Below, in pieces: positions 1 through 14,400 of a DNA stretch of 64,000 bases. Positions within the stretch are counted from its first letter, which is position 1. Every line of letters starts with the position of its first letter. This stretch comes from Phytoseiulus persimilis (Eukaryota > Arthropoda > Arachnida > Mesostigmata > Phytoseiidae). Location: NCBI GenBank assembly GCA_037576195.1, contig CM075102.1:33476745-33540744 (forward strand). Direction: 5' to 3'. Under the pieces are notes generated by a model. That model did no database searches. It saw only the letters and a list, made by a program, of their open reading frames with translations, and was not told the DNA's origin. Made by a program: the position numbers and the translations under genes.

Positions 1-3000
1 GGGGCATTTCTTCGAAACGAGAACCATCTGCCCGTGCTACTTGAGGGCCCTCAACAACTCCGGAAAACCCACGAAGAGAATCAGATCCGTCATCTGCCAA
101 CCGTCAGTTTGAGTTCTCGATTCGAACTGCTCGTATCCGGCTCAATCGGAAATTCGGAAGAAAGGTCAACAAAACACTGTTTGGTCGAGAAATTACACAC
201 ACTAGAAGCACCCCAAGGGCAAAATCTAGCAACCAAGTGATTCCTCGGACAGTTCGTCAAAGTTCGAGAACGGCCGCGAGACAGAACAAACAGGAGCGTT
301 AACGAGGTCCTCGTTGTAGATACAGAATCGACTTGGCCACATCGGTGTGAGTTCACCAACAGCGTAGAGTAAAAGTCGGTTTCAATTATCTCCCCAATGC
401 AACAACTCAAGTTCCCGCTGAAACCGGGGCTCGACCACAGCTCCTCAATTGCGGAGAACAGCCTCAAGACAATGAGGAATCATGCGGCGATGAAATCCGC
501 GGTGTGATCGGCGGGCGTGTGCCAGAGTGGAAACGAAACCAATTTCTTACGGTGGATACGAGCTTCGATCACCCGCTGCGCTGGGTATGAGGTCCAGAAC
601 GAGCTGGTGATCAGCCGGCCTCAAACTTCTCAAACAACGAGAGAGACGAAATCGATTAGTTCGTCTGGATGCCAAGTGCATGATGTTTCTGAATTGACGC
701 ATCGTGCACTATAGTAACGCGCTCGACGTCGGAGCGAGCAGCGCGATGTGGACGAATCCCTCTTCTGCAAAGCCTGCCTCGTCTGCTCCCTTGTACTGCC
801 CAGAGAGCTGCTGCATTCCTCTACGGCATCAGTTCGCTTCGTTCCGTTGTTTTTTACGGTTTGCGACTCCTCGAACAGTGCGTGGAATCGATTTTAATTC
901 CATCGGCACGAGAAATAAACCCGTAATAATAGCAACAGACAGGACGGAAACTCGTAACAGAAAATGAAACAACCATTAATCCTTCTCACCGATACGCTCG
1001 CTTGAACTAGCAAAGAATGCGTGAGTCGCCCTGCGTCAGTTTCCATGAGTCCTTCGTAACGACGCTTTCTCTCATCCATTCATCGGAGTTGCTGAGCATT
1101 GGAATCCTCGATTCGCGCCCTCCCACCCGCTTCGATTCCTCCTGTGGGTTCGCTATCGGGCATCGCGGTTCTGTATCGGAGCAACGGTCGAGTCAGAGAG
1201 GCGCCGGGAAGCTCGAGGAGTTCGGATTCGCTCGGTGATCCTGCTGCCAGCGCTGAGATGTGTATTCAAATCTCTCACGACTCATTCCTCAAATGTGTCC
1301 GTCCGAGCCTCCGCTCGCGGCATGGATCGTCGGCCGGCCTGCATGGCCACTCGAGAAGGCTCCGCTCGGCCTGAACACGAGCGTTCATAATCAGGTTACG
1401 TGTCCGGCCTGGCCTTGCGGAACCGAGCGAACGTCTCCGGTCCTGTTGCGCGGAGGAACTTCCTCACCCACTCACTCACTCGGCCGGTTTGTTGTTTGCT
1501 TGTTTCCATTGGGCTTTTTCGGCTCGTCGGATGGTGAGTTGTTTTAGGCCGAGGGGTTCGACTGTCCAACTGAGGGGAGAAAGCCTCGATGGAGATGAGG
1601 GAAGATCGACGGAATATCCCAGTTCTTAACAAGCTGCGGGCGATTAAACGGTTCCCGTGCCTCCGCTGGCGTACAGGAATACAAAACTTAACGAATTCGT
1701 CAGAAATTAGAGAAATCGGAAGTCCAAAGAGAACAAAGCGCGCGATAGAAAACGCCGTCGGTCAACCGGCAACCCGCGTGATCTCGTATCAAACAAATCC
1801 GGCCCAACAAGGTCCCGATGTCCTCCCTATCTGGAGGTATATACGAGCAGCAGGGCGGAATAATCAAATCTTCATCCCTTTGTGACCGGCATCAGAGCAT
1901 CTGCATACTGCAATCAGCCGAGAGACTGATACGGGGAGGATGGAGTTGACGATATCATCCGAAAAGAGTGAATTCGGCGAACTAGGGGGTAGTACATTGG
2001 ACGATACAGAACCGGAGAAGATCTCTGAGCCAAAGGTGAACTTGACAAACGTTCGATAGCCGCATCGTATCCTATTTTCTTACGGTTGATAACTCAGCCC
2101 TCCACGAAGAACTATGCTGGAAAATCCTCTACGGGAACTCGTGTTTCCCTCCGCGAGTACAACCTTCGGATCCGATGATTCCTAACCCTTCTCCAATGGA
2201 TTTGCTCCTGTATAAACGTCCGAGTTTGAGCTGAGATCTCGTGCAAATCAGAGAATGACCTAACGAGCAGAAGGAGTGCGTTAGCTGCAAACCCCCTCTA
2301 AAGGCAGTACCCTTCATTAGCGGGCTTTGGCCAGCTTGAGCTACCGGTGAGCGTTTAGCTGTGTTGCTGCTGCTATTTACAATCAGTATCACGAGGAACC
2401 TTATGGAGTGAATTGCTCCCACTTCCAGCGGAAAAGTTCCGGCTGACCACCACGACTTTGGGTGGGAGTTATCCGTTATGATAATGGCCGGATATACGTA
2501 ATCATGCTTATGCAAAGTTGGCACAAGAATCCCGTACGTTCACCGGGACGGCAGATGCCGCACCCGGCTTTCAATGTGGTGTTGCACAGTATCGGTGCTT
2601 GTCGTTGCTTCCGTCAGCCAACTCCGATGGTCAACGACAACGACAAACGAGTCGAAACTCGTGGACACAATCGTCCGCTTATGGGAAGAAAGCCGTTCGA
2701 TCCAAATCGAGGGGCTTCCAGAGCGTGTCAACTCCATCATAGACTTGGACTCCTGGGCCAACCTGAAGCTTTATCTGACAGCACGAAGAGGCAGCGGTGG
2801 TTTGACGCAGTGTTTCGAGTAATCGTAAAGCTAAACACCGTGGACGCTCTGCAACTTTCTGTGCACGACTTGACATGGCTTATCGGTTCGATGCGACGTG
2901 CGTAATACTCACGGGCCACGAATCATTTATTGTGAAGAACGCGCCTTAGGATGCTCCCAATGAACGCCGTAGGCAGTGGTCGTTCACTCGTTGGGGAATG

Positions 3001-6000
3001 GCTTTCGTGTTTCGAAATCTGTGCTTACCTGAAGAGGAAAAGAGGGCCATAAGTTAGGCTTGGATTGAGATCAGAGAAAGAGCCAGCCAGTCGACCGAAA
3101 CAAGAGAAAGACAGCCGACGGAACAGGCAGAGAGACGGCCAGGAGGGCCGACAGACTAGCGAACAGCGGAGAATGGAGCCATATTTTCCAGCGATTTGAT
3201 CACACATTGCCCCTCCAAAAAAGAGAAATAACATATTCTGCTTTCCGAACGACCGCCTGCATAGCGACAACACTGGCAACTCCGAAGTCGACTCCTAGAA
3301 AAACATACGGAGAAACCAAGCGGAAGAGGTGCTGAAAACAGTGAGGGGCACTCAAGGGTGCGGCAGAGAGCCCGCCGTTGTGGAGCTTGTGGTTCAACCA
3401 CGGTAGGTGGGAGATTTTTTCCTGCATTCCGGAAGGAACCGAAACGCAGTCGACTGCGCGAACGAATCCCGCTCGATCCGAGCCCGAGAGACGCACGTCC
3501 CAGAGACATCGGGGTCAAGCGATTACGTCTGATGATTTGATAATAATCATCCGGCGCGTGAATTGAGCGACCCGTTATAAACTGACTGAGTCTATCAACA
3601 AAGCACTGGGGAGGAAAAATTTAAGTCGTATTTTTTTGGGGAAACGAATAAGCTTGCTGAGGTTCGACAGGGTTATCGCGGGGGCAGGAAAACATGGAAT
3701 GAACCTAAAAAAAAAACTGAAAATTTGCTTTTATACAAAAAACAGAGAGCCGGATTCCCCCAGCGAAGCAGGTTCCTCGGAGAAAATTTATGCAGAGAAT
3801 CGCCAGTTTTTTTGTGGTTGCCTCAAGCTCCCTGAGCCATTCACTTTTTCCGTCATCTCTTCCGCCGACAGATCGAATAGCAACGATTCGCCGCATTCCA
3901 ATTTCCTTCTCGTCCTAATCTCATGACTCTTGTTATCTTGCTGGCGTCGAGAGAATTGCGGCAAGTTGTCCAAATTGAGAAAAATCAAAAGTTTTAGCGA
4001 TTGAGACGAATCACGATCTCGATTTTGAACGAGAACAATCAAAGCACTTGGTCAATGATTCTGGAGTCGGATGAATCGCCACGAAATCCAGACTTTCGTG
4101 ACATTTCAAGGTAAACGCATAGAAGCCTCCGACACCGAATTCCGTTCGCCTTCAAACGATTCGAATGTGAAAATTTCCGGTCGTCATTTTCTCCCAAGGT
4201 GGAGGCTCAGATAAATAATATCAAATCAGCCTGAGGTGCCCCTCCTCGACAACGACGAGGCAGGAATGCTATAATCGAGGCTTAAATTAATCGAAGTAAA
4301 TTAGTTTCCTTCAAAAACATCCCGCAAGACAGAAAAAAGAAGATTCGAGCTAAGAAGCTATTATCACCCTCCACGGCTATCTCATCCTATCAATTCACCC
4401 GGTTCGGATAGGTTTAGCGTGAGCTCAACGATTATGCTGGCTAAACCGTTTGTCCATTGTCCTCTCAACAGTGTGGAATGGACGTCACGCCAACTATAAT
4501 TTACCAAATACGCGAACGTTTCCATGGAATGTCATCAATACAGCAGCGAGTGACAATGAAAGCTGGGCTGCAAACGCTGCCAGACATCGAACGACGCCTG
4601 AACCGCGACAGGCGTCAGACGCGACGTCACCTCTGGCGCCGACGCCAGGACCCCAGCAACAGTGGCTCGTCAAATAGATGGACAAACGCGTCGAAGAAAC
4701 ACCAACAACAGCGAAAACCGAACATACTGAGTATCCAATAGTGACCAGTAGTGCAGGTGGACGTTGCCATCGACAGTCGCAGGTCCTCAAACAGACACGT
4801 CCGTCCAGGGTGTGGTGGCGTTGCCAGCGCAAACAGCGGCCGCGGTGGAAACGCCGCAAAGAATAGTAGTCGCGAAGCTTGAGAGGCTCAAACTCCGTTA
4901 TATAAGTTCGTGCTACGCTGCCCATACAGACTGGAAGACACGCAACACGCTAACCGGAATCTCGCCTGGGCGCCTCCGTCACCATTACTCGAGGCTTTCA
5001 CTTTCGGATTCCGAATAGAAGTCATACATGAAGAGTTTTTCTCTATATTATGAAGGATGCGCAGCCGCGCACGTCCACTTCGAGTTCCGCCGTAGACGCG
5101 GCAGGAACTTTGGATGAGAAGGCAATAGAAGAACCTCGCCGACAAGAAGACGGTCGGAAGTTCAAGCGCTGACGCCGGAGCAGAAATTCAGGAACTTGAA
5201 ATTCGAAGTAACCATAAGCTTCCGAATGGCTTCCATAAGCCACCCGCGCCGATCATTGTCAGCTAGACGCTTCCATATTCTCCGACGGTGATGACCACTA
5301 CTGCAAACGGCTTTTATGCGAGGGCGTAAGTGAGTGGATGAATGGGGTTGTGTGAATCGTTGCGCAGTTGGAATCCAATTGGACGAGTTGAAGAGAAGTA
5401 TCGTTGATAGATTCCACGAGGAACGATCTGAAGAAATAGGCGGTAGCTGACTCGTTCGAGCAAAAGAAGTAATGGCACACCGGTACCGGATGAAGTGGCT
5501 CTTGGATGGCTAACTCATCGTCGTCGTCGACGTCATCACATGGTCACAGACGGTTGCATTAGGGACTGGTGGGTCTTTGCGATAGCCACTTGAACGAAAG
5601 TTGGAGTGAAATCAACTTTCGAAATATTATATTTACTTTTCCAACTTGTTTCTCGCGAAAATATCTCAAAACAAATTCACGAAGTCCCAATTTTCAAGAG
5701 GATTGGCACGATAGCGTCGAGGGAAAAACTGGACTGCCAGAACCTCGTCACATTCGCGTCACGACTCCTATGATTCGTAGAAAAAAGTAGAAAAGCTCAG
5801 AAAACCTTCGGCGAGGGATTTTGTCAGCTGAGCGATGATAAATCGTTCCGATCGAGGATTCTAATTCTATCTAATCGTACGAGACTGACGCAGTCTTCTG
5901 GAGTCTGGGCAAGCCGGTTGGAGAACCAGAACCATCGGTTTTTTTTTGTGGCGGAGCATTCCACCTGGGGTGGTCGGAGCTCTTGGCGACGCTTCTCTTC

Positions 6001-8195
6001 GAGAACTCAAGGACCCAAATTTTCAAGGCTCTTTCAAGGAAGCTTCCGACGTCATGGGTGTTCATTTAACAAGAGATCGATTAGGCGCCTGGCCGCGGCC
6101 CGTATTAGGCAACGCTCAGCAGTTGTTTTCAGTGCCGGCGGTAGGTAGAGCGGCTGATGAGGCGGTTCGGCGAGGAACTGATCAAGCTCGCTGAGGGGTG
6201 TCGAGGGGTTCGGTGAAGACCCAGACGAGTCGATTGAGACGTCTCCGCCATCCTATCTGCGCCAAGGAAGCAATCACCTTTCTTCAACGTAACTTCAGAA
6301 CTCGGGGGCACCTTCGAGAAGAAGGCTCTGCTTCCTCTCGATTGCCTGTTTGTTCCACTCGTATAATTTCGAGTTGGCTACCGGGTCACCAAACAATTTC
6401 GAAAAAGTAGGCGCCGTCGTAGGCCCCAAATATTCAAGAGAGGCCAGAAATCGCCCTCAAAAACTATCCGCGCTTCTGTGCACCCCCATCAACCGAAAAA
6501 CAACGTGACGATAGCGATCACTCCGTGAAGTGTCGAATCCCCGAATTTCAGATGAGAAAAGCAGGAGGTGGAGAGGACCACCAAATCACTTAGTTGATCC
6601 CCGCGCACCGCTATTCCGATGCCTTGGATCGAAGTCGCCCGTTTTGGCGTCGTCTCCAGCGAAGATGAGCACATCTGACTACAAAAAAGAGGAAAGCTGT
6701 GTCATTGAAAACATCGTCTACACGATACTTCCCCTTCTTTCTTCCCTATTCGACCAGAAGTGGGGTGCCGAGCATTTTCAGTGAGGCTCCTTTCTGCTTT
6801 GATTCTTCCGGCACCTTCAACTACCAGTCACTCAAAACTTCGTCAACGTTTTCAATCTATGGACATCTTCTCCTGCTCCGCCTTTTCTTTTTCCTCCACT
6901 CTTTCTTCTATTACAGCCAGCCAAACAGCTTGTTACTGTGTCACCACCAGCTTGGGAGGAACATATTCACGTCGAATCAACGGACACTCCACATAGTCAG
7001 CAGCACGATTCTTCTGTCGCTCCACAGCTCTCGTCTTTTCTCCCTTCTTCAGAGTTCCTTTGTAGAACCCTCTGTGGGGACTCTGTGGGGTGCACAGACC
7101 ACGGAGCAGTCCAAATGTATTCATGGAGCGCTAGAGCCACGGCAAAGTCGCGAGAGATTGAGTGAATCTGCACAAATCGTTTCAGCGTTGCCGATCGCTA
7201 CCAACGCCATCGCTGTTTTTCTGAGCCGCTCATCAGATCCGACGCTTCCAGAATCACGAACTTGGGCTTCCGTTGAGCTTGATTTTTAAATCGCTCTCCC
7301 TGAATCGGTTGGTAGCAACGAAACGTGTGCTGGGGGGCGTCTTCTGGTGTATTGGATAGCGACAGCGAGAAATAGGGAGAGTAGAAAAATAAATTTAGGA
7401 GTGTCCGTCCCCGAAATAAGATTTCTTGAGTTGGGTGCGGACAAACACTCTCTACGGTGTTTTTTCCGTGCGCTCATAGGTTCAGCACGAGATCAGGAGC
7501 CAGAATGATTCGAATTTAAAACGGTCGTTGGCAGACTGATCATTGGAATCGTTGGCAATCGCATTGCATTGCTCGAGGCTCCAGAAATCATGACTGAACG
7601 GTTTTCACGGACTCTCGCTTCGCCGCCGTGAGTCGCTCCCGGAAAACCGATTGAATATCAATGCAAAAAAACTCGACGTTTGCGAAAACAAACATAAACG
7701 AGATGAAATAAACTAAGTGACGGATCGGATATCCTCGACGATAAGTTCGGCGCGTTCCACCCGGCACCGAATGTACAATTCGTCGGTATCAAAGATGCGA
7801 GATGCCGAAAACTGACAGGGTGACTGACGATTTGTCAATGCGGGGATTTTCACACGACGAAGCGGAAGAGCGTTTTCAATTCGAGATGAGCTCTCTTTTT
7901 TCAGAAAGGATTTCACTCAGTTATCAAGAAAGCCCGCAGGCAATGGCGTCTTTCACCATACCATCGTTTAGATGAAGCATTGTGAAGTGGCATCATTTCC
8001 AGTGGCGTTGGTGATGCACGCGCGTGCAACCACGCCTCATCAATCGAATTCGAAGACAGGCGAAGGCGGTGACAGGAAGGGAGCGCGGAAAAAACGCAGC
8101 AATTGTTCCTGAAGAGTTAGATGGATGGATTCTATCGGAAACGGCGGACGAACCGAGTGAAAAACGTTATTGACCACTCAATCGCCGCCGTTCAC
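1..8195. other. No supported gene
   Basis: I see no reading frame here that is longer than chance would give, no recognisable domain and no transposon ends. Open frames of 125-196 codons occur (for example 90-467 minus and 6699-7289 plus) but lack family motifs or convincing splice borders. The stretch could be intergenic or intronic. Confidence 0.5.
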
Positions 8196-8422
8196 CTACT
8201 GTAAAACGTCGAAGGCGTAGCCGCCGTCGACGGCATCAGGCGGCAATTTTTTGACGCGATCGTCGCGTGAGAAACTGTCGAAATCTCTCAGCGCGACCGA
8301 AACCGACCGGATAGACCACACGTCCACAAAGCGTCCGAAAGAGAGCGAGTTTCCTTCCAAGTCAAAGTTCCAATGTCTTTTCACTTCGAAGTGGAAGCCT
8401 GCGGCGGGCGAGGACCACTGAC
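8196..8422 (-). CDS. Possible 3' coding exon of an unrecognised gene
   Basis: On the minus strand the sequence CCTATTAG at 8423-8430 makes a plausible splice acceptor. The frame that follows reads about 74 residues to a TAG at 8196-8198. The translation looks like ordinary globular protein, with charged/aromatic segments such as HFEVKRHWNFDLEG and a tail DAVDGGYAFDVLQ. A second protein-like minus-strand frame lies upstream at about 8618-8760, ending near a GTGAG donor, but the phases do not join simply, so I have not linked them. I do not recognise the family. Chance remains possible because the frame is short. Confidence 0.3.
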
Positions 8423-11400
8423 CTAATAGGTTCAAACGTGGGGGCTTGAATGAAATGAGACTCCAAGACATGGAAGGCTTCATTGGGTTCTGACGAACAT
8501 TTAGTGCTCATGGGCGGGTTTGGCTCATCGGGATCCGCGCTCCGAGACTAGAAAGCTTCTAGACCTATGAACAAGCGTGGAGCGAGTTCGGTTCGGTACG
8601 TTACTTGTGAGCTCACCTCACCCGGGTCGTTCTCTCGTCGTGAGATACGCCATTCCATTGGAGTCGATGACGTTGGTGCTGTCATCGAAGCAGCCAAAAG
8701 GTTCCATGGAAATACTTTTCTCGTTATGCTGCGTGGGCGTTGACACCTTCGGCACCTGCTTGAGCGCATTTCGAAATAATTTTGTCCCGGTTTCGAAGGC
8801 ACGGCGTCGGAGCAAACACGCGGCCCTAGCACACCAAGCATCTCTCGCGCCATACGAGTCGCCGTGCCGTTGCCCGTGGCGAATTTTCGTAGGAAAATTC
8901 GGAATCAATTCGTTTCTCACGCGCTGCCAGCCGCGTGTCGAAGTCGCCGAATCGGTCCTTCTGCAACACCACCCCTCATTGTACCTTCATCAGAAGGACC
9001 TAGCCGACGATTCTCGCCGTTTCTCTCGATTCGATGTTGTCTTCTATATTTCCATCCGGATTTCATCGAAAAACTTGTAATCACTCGCTCTTGTTCCAAT
9101 GTTCCGGTCCCCGATCGTCGCGGCCATATCGCTATGGCGAAGCCCAGCCAGGGAAGCCGGATCGGGGGGAGGGCGGCCTGAAGACTAAAACTCACTAAAC
9201 CCACCCTCATCCTGGGGATTCATGGGAATATCCTGTAATTTCGGGCTTCGTTCCCCTGAAGAGAGGGGGCAGAGCTTGGAGGCCGATTTCGCAGCGGCGA
9301 ATGTGCCCATTTCGATCCAATCTGAGATTATTAGTTTCGCGGAGCGATGTGAATTATCGGATTTGTGGCGCTCTATTCATCCGCTCCAATCATCGCCACG
9401 GCCCCGGCAGGATGACTTTGGGAAGCACTCGTGAGCAGTTTGCGAATCAGAACTCTACGGCGGATATACTGCGGAGGCGGGTGCGGTTGGGCCCGCGATA
9501 CAAGGCAGCAGCCTGAGGAATCAACCACCGCCGCAGTTCAGGACAAGGAGAAACCTGCAGATTCTTCTGCTGATAGCGGGTGAATATTGCTTCACAAACA
9601 ACCGGCCCATTGTCGTACGCCGAAGAGACAAAAAAGAAGACGAGGAAAAGAAACGTTCACAGATTTTAACACAGATCGGTCGACGGATAGACGAAGAGCC
9701 GCAGACAAAGTGGTTCGAGAGAGACGATCGGTGAACCTGTTGTAAATTGTGGACTTCGGTCGCTTGTGCACGCGTTATTATCGCTAGCAAGATTCAGCCA
9801 AACGTTGAAGAAGCGCACTTATCTCTCCCCGTGCTATTCACAAGTGCTCAGCGAGAGGGAACGAGAGGTTGCCAAGTGGTTTCTTCTACCTCGCTTCCTC
9901 CCTTCCTTCCTGCCTGCTTTACTTCATTTCAGTTCATCCCTGTCGAGAGCTCCTTTTCTCTCGTGAAGGGTGTCGTCTGAAGCAGCCCTCCTTGTTGTTC
10001 AGTATTGGCTTCGTCTACCCGCTAGCCACTCGTGTGCATCAATGACTCGAGGTTAAATGTCACCCAGAGCAACCGCAAAGAGACGCAAACGGAGACGAGC
10101 GACTCTCGCTTGGAAAAGCCAAATCCGTCGAAGCCGTGATTAGGGAAGCATTCCGCCGCGCCGTTGAACCCGAACGCTTTGCCGGGTCAAACAAAGCAGG
10201 GCCCTTGTTGCCCCATCGCGGGTGAACGACTTAATGACTTGATCATCGATGACTTCGTGATTTTCCTCCACTTGTTTCGCGCATTCTTCGTTACACCGTA
10301 ACGCTCCCACCTGTTCTCAGATCGAGAGGTTTCCTCGCAGTGACTCCCAAGCGCCACGGCGACGAGATATTCTGACTCTGAGAAGGCCTGAAGCGAACCG
10401 AAATAACACGTGATCGGGAAAGCTCGATCTCGATGTTGTCGGATGCAGCATGTGACTTTGTTGTGAGCTGGCTCGCAACCACATATCAAGACCAAGTGAT
10501 CGCTGATGGAGCTCCGGCTCTGACTCCTAAGCATCAGCACGGAGAGAACCGGGAGCCCTCAATGCAGGGAGGAACTGCCGAATCCGACTCGATCTCAACT
10601 CGATGTCTCGCATTCGCCAAACCATCGAAGTTGAGAAACACTTGCGACAGTCATTGTCAATAGATCAACGGTGAAAATCCCGCATGCTGTGCCCGCATGT
10701 TTAATGATTGGCAAACGCGCCTTCAACACAAACGCCCAAATTGTCTGGCGCAGCAAGCACCAGTTTCCACCGACACCAAACCAAAATGCAGCGAAATGTG
10801 TCGATAGACGTAGACGCCGACGATAGCAACAGACAGGGTATCGCATAGAAACAATGACGACGTCGGAGAAGACGGCGATTTTGACGCCGGCCTTGACTTG
10901 ATGCGATCAAGTTAGGTTCCATCGTGGTGGTCAGTTGGCATTGTTACGTGGGCAGCCACGCCGGCAACTGAAGATCATGGAGCGCCGTCGACGTCGCCAA
11001 AGTCATGTACAATACTGCTGCGGCGCTTCCATAGAAGAAGAGCTCCCATTGTGGCTCCATCCCCTCTCGCTCACATTGACCTTTTTATCGACGTCCATAC
11101 CCCATTCTAGCCGTATGTCTTCGTTCTTGCCTCTATCCCAACGGCAGCCGCGAGCAGCGTGGAGCGGCTACGGGGGAGGACGCGGTTAACATTGCGAAAA
11201 TCTGATGAGAATCCGCGGAAGACGTTAGCGAACACGATTCCTCCTAATTAGGGTCCGACGAAAGCCGCAACCACACTGCATAACCAGACTCGTAGGCAGA
11301 GGGTCGGTGCCCGCAACGGAAAGCCCAATCGTTAGGAGCGGAGAATGGAATGGAATTCCAGTGGCCAAAGACTTCCAGGCGGTGGATGAGGCTCCGAGAT

Positions 11401-14400
11401 TAGAAGTGTGAGAAACTGCGAAGCGCATGTAGGGCCACCAGCTCTCATGGCCCCATCGAATCCGTTCGAATCAGATTCTTCCCTAGTTTTTATTAATCGG
11501 AAATCCAAAGTAGATACATGCGACAGTCCAGATGTCTGGCGAACGCTCTTGCCGACTGACTATCTGTATCCCAGCTCGTTTGCTAGTGGAAGCGGAGCCA
11601 GCAAGAAGTGAGTTCATATCGGATGCTAGTTATGCCATGCGAACGGTTGGAAGGAGACCATAAAAAGCAAGCCGGAATCAAGATTCGTGCCGCGCCGATG
11701 TTTCCTGAGAGAGTCTTGACATAGCTGGTAATGTTCTCCCACAGAAAAAATCGGCAGACAGCCCGATGATCAGACCCATGACGCGATAATCTTGCGAATC
11801 GTGCATCGATCTTAATCGCTGCTCGAGGTCCTACTCTCGTGTGCTCTCGTACGTCTAAGAACATCGCTCTAGGCCTCTCATCGCACGGGAGGTTCTTGAG
11901 AACGGGACAGGCTTCGTCAGCGACATCAGCTCGTACGCCTCGTGGAAAATGATCATCCATATCAACATGTTGTGCTTCAGCCACGTGATCATCGTTGATT
12001 ATGTCTTGCTCAACCCAACGACCACCGATGACAAAAATCGGAGACGGAATGTCCGAGAACAGGTCTGATCCACGTCCCGCGCCACAGTACCATCCATTGA
12101 GCGTCTTTCCAGTGAGGTTGCTGCGGAAGACCACCATCACAATCACGAGAATCGCGTAATTCAGACATCTGGCTTCATTGTAGAGCGGACGAGCGAGAAG
12201 CTCATATTCCTTCCTTATGCAACGTTCCAATGCCAGGTGGAATCGGCTGCGAGCTGATTAATCTGGAAAATAATTCTCCCTGGTGTCGTCGGTCGGCGAG
12301 AACCGAATCCAGTGCGTCATCCGGTTCCGCTATATCCTCGTAGGGAACAATCTGCAGACGGTCTAGGACCTATCCTGATTCGGAGAGTTCGGAGTTCCAT
12401 CGCGATTCAAGCCCCGAAACATATTCCCGGTCCGCAACCGAACCGGTGTCGAAACTCCGCGACGGAAACCGCACAGTGTCCGTGGCAGGATGCTGGAAGA
12501 ACATCCATAAGACGCGCACGAAAGACTCTTCTGACTTTCTGATGCTTCCGCTGGAACAGATGATCGTCAGGATCTGGTGATTGAACTTGGATGTCCCGTC
12601 AAGCCGATAACTCAGCATGAACGAAGATTCACGCGCGAGCGTAAATTCCGCCGAACTATCTTCCCGTTTATGCAGCGCTGGGATGCTGACCCCACGGAAT
12701 CTGAGGTCGCCGCGGAACACCAGGATGAAACTACCAGACGTTGGGAACTTCACTTGTCAATTGCGACGAGCTTCTCGCGCTCATCCCGCCAGCTCGCCCT
12801 CGTCGCGCGGTCGTGTCCACCAGCTCGCTTCCTCCGACCGTCGAATTCAGATGAACGGAGCGAAGATGAAAATATGGAAAAACGCTCACATCTCCGCGTA
12901 TCTCACGCGGCTCCAACCGGCCGGTTGGATGCAGTCGATGTCTTCAGTGTGACGGCGATCGATGACAGTCTCACCCGACCCGGCTTCCCGTGGGCATGGA
13001 GGAACGATGAGGTAACAAGCCGTTCTTGGCTGTCCGCTCTCAGACGGAACGCATCGTGCATAGGCAGAAGAGGTGAACGAGAACGGCGAGACCGCAGGGC
13101 GTTCCGGACCCATCCATCGCTCACACGAGCACTTTGAGCGTTGCAGCGAACCGTCCCGGTGTATTTCGGGCTTCGGTTTTGATAGATTTAGCTTATTTGT
13201 TATGCTTTGCACGCACGCTGTGACCACACATCGCGGTACTTCACGGTGCGACGAGCGAAGATGCATCGGAGGAAACAACCGAAGCGCCAGCCGGCCCACG
13301 AGCGTACCGAACGGCGTCCGAACGCTGGCCTGGAGGAGCTGCGTCAACGTTTTTCCGTCGGCTTTCTGTTATCATCGCGTACATAGTCCCCGATTCAAAG
13401 ACGCGCCCCGTGGAAATTTGGTGCCGATGGAAAACGCCGGCCGAAAATCAGAAAGACAACAAAGCCGATCAAGGCTTCTAGCGGATCCCTCCCGGCCAGC
13501 GGTGGGCCCAATCCGAAACAACCCACCTCTCTACCACGAGGATAGTTTGGAGCCGACGGTTCTCTCGAATTTCCCATCGCGGGCAGCCGAGCGTCGCGGA
13601 TCGGCTCGCCATTGGAAGATTCGTTGAGCTACCTGGTAAACGTCTGTATCAGGTGACTGTCTACGCTGTCCGTGTCGCCGTACGACAAGCTTCCATCGCG
13701 AGGGAAGCAGGGCGATAAGCTGCTCTATTTGCTTGCGAGGCCTCTCCGGCTCGGTAGTGCACAGAAAGCGCAGCACAGAAGGAAGAACTTTCGTCCGAGA
13801 GAACGGCGCGCGCGTTTATTCTGTGGGAATCTTCCCGCGGTCTGAGGTGTTGCGGTGAACCCCGATCGACGTAATCCGATAGATCGATCTGGAGATATCT
13901 GATTCAGTGGATCCGAGCGAAGGGCCTAAAGAGACCGGATTTTATGCTCCACGCCGCCCGATCAGCGGCTGAGCATCACCGATGCGAATGACCTCCATCA
14001 CCGACGCCGTCAGTCAGTCAACTAGGCGAAGAACCAACTGACTGAGTGCAGCAGAATGTCGTCCGATCCGAGGAGGCTCCAAAACAGCCTAACGGCTCTG
14101 CAGCGGAACTCGGGCAACATTGGCAACTTGTTGTGTCCCGCTGCCAACGATCGGAACGGTGGCTACTCGCTGAGTTCTGACTCTGTTGCTCTCCCGGTGC
14201 ACCGACGATTCGTACCCGACGACGGCCTCTCGTTCTCGGCCAACGGGACGGGGGGAGTTCGCTCACGCACGTTTCGTATACCTGAACACGGTCATTTCAG
14301 TGGTTCTGTTCCAGAACAGGCTGCTGGATGCGCTTCTGGGCAGTGATTCGCAGCCGCGATTCCTTATCGGCGAATCGTTCACCACTTGCTTGTTTGTTTC

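Noticed and set aside
11583-12230. 215-codon minus-strand ORF with a GWYCGAG segment recalling secreted phospholipase A2
   Set aside because: Similarity is limited to very short stretches, I do not see the family's overall signature, and the length is only slightly above chance expectation.
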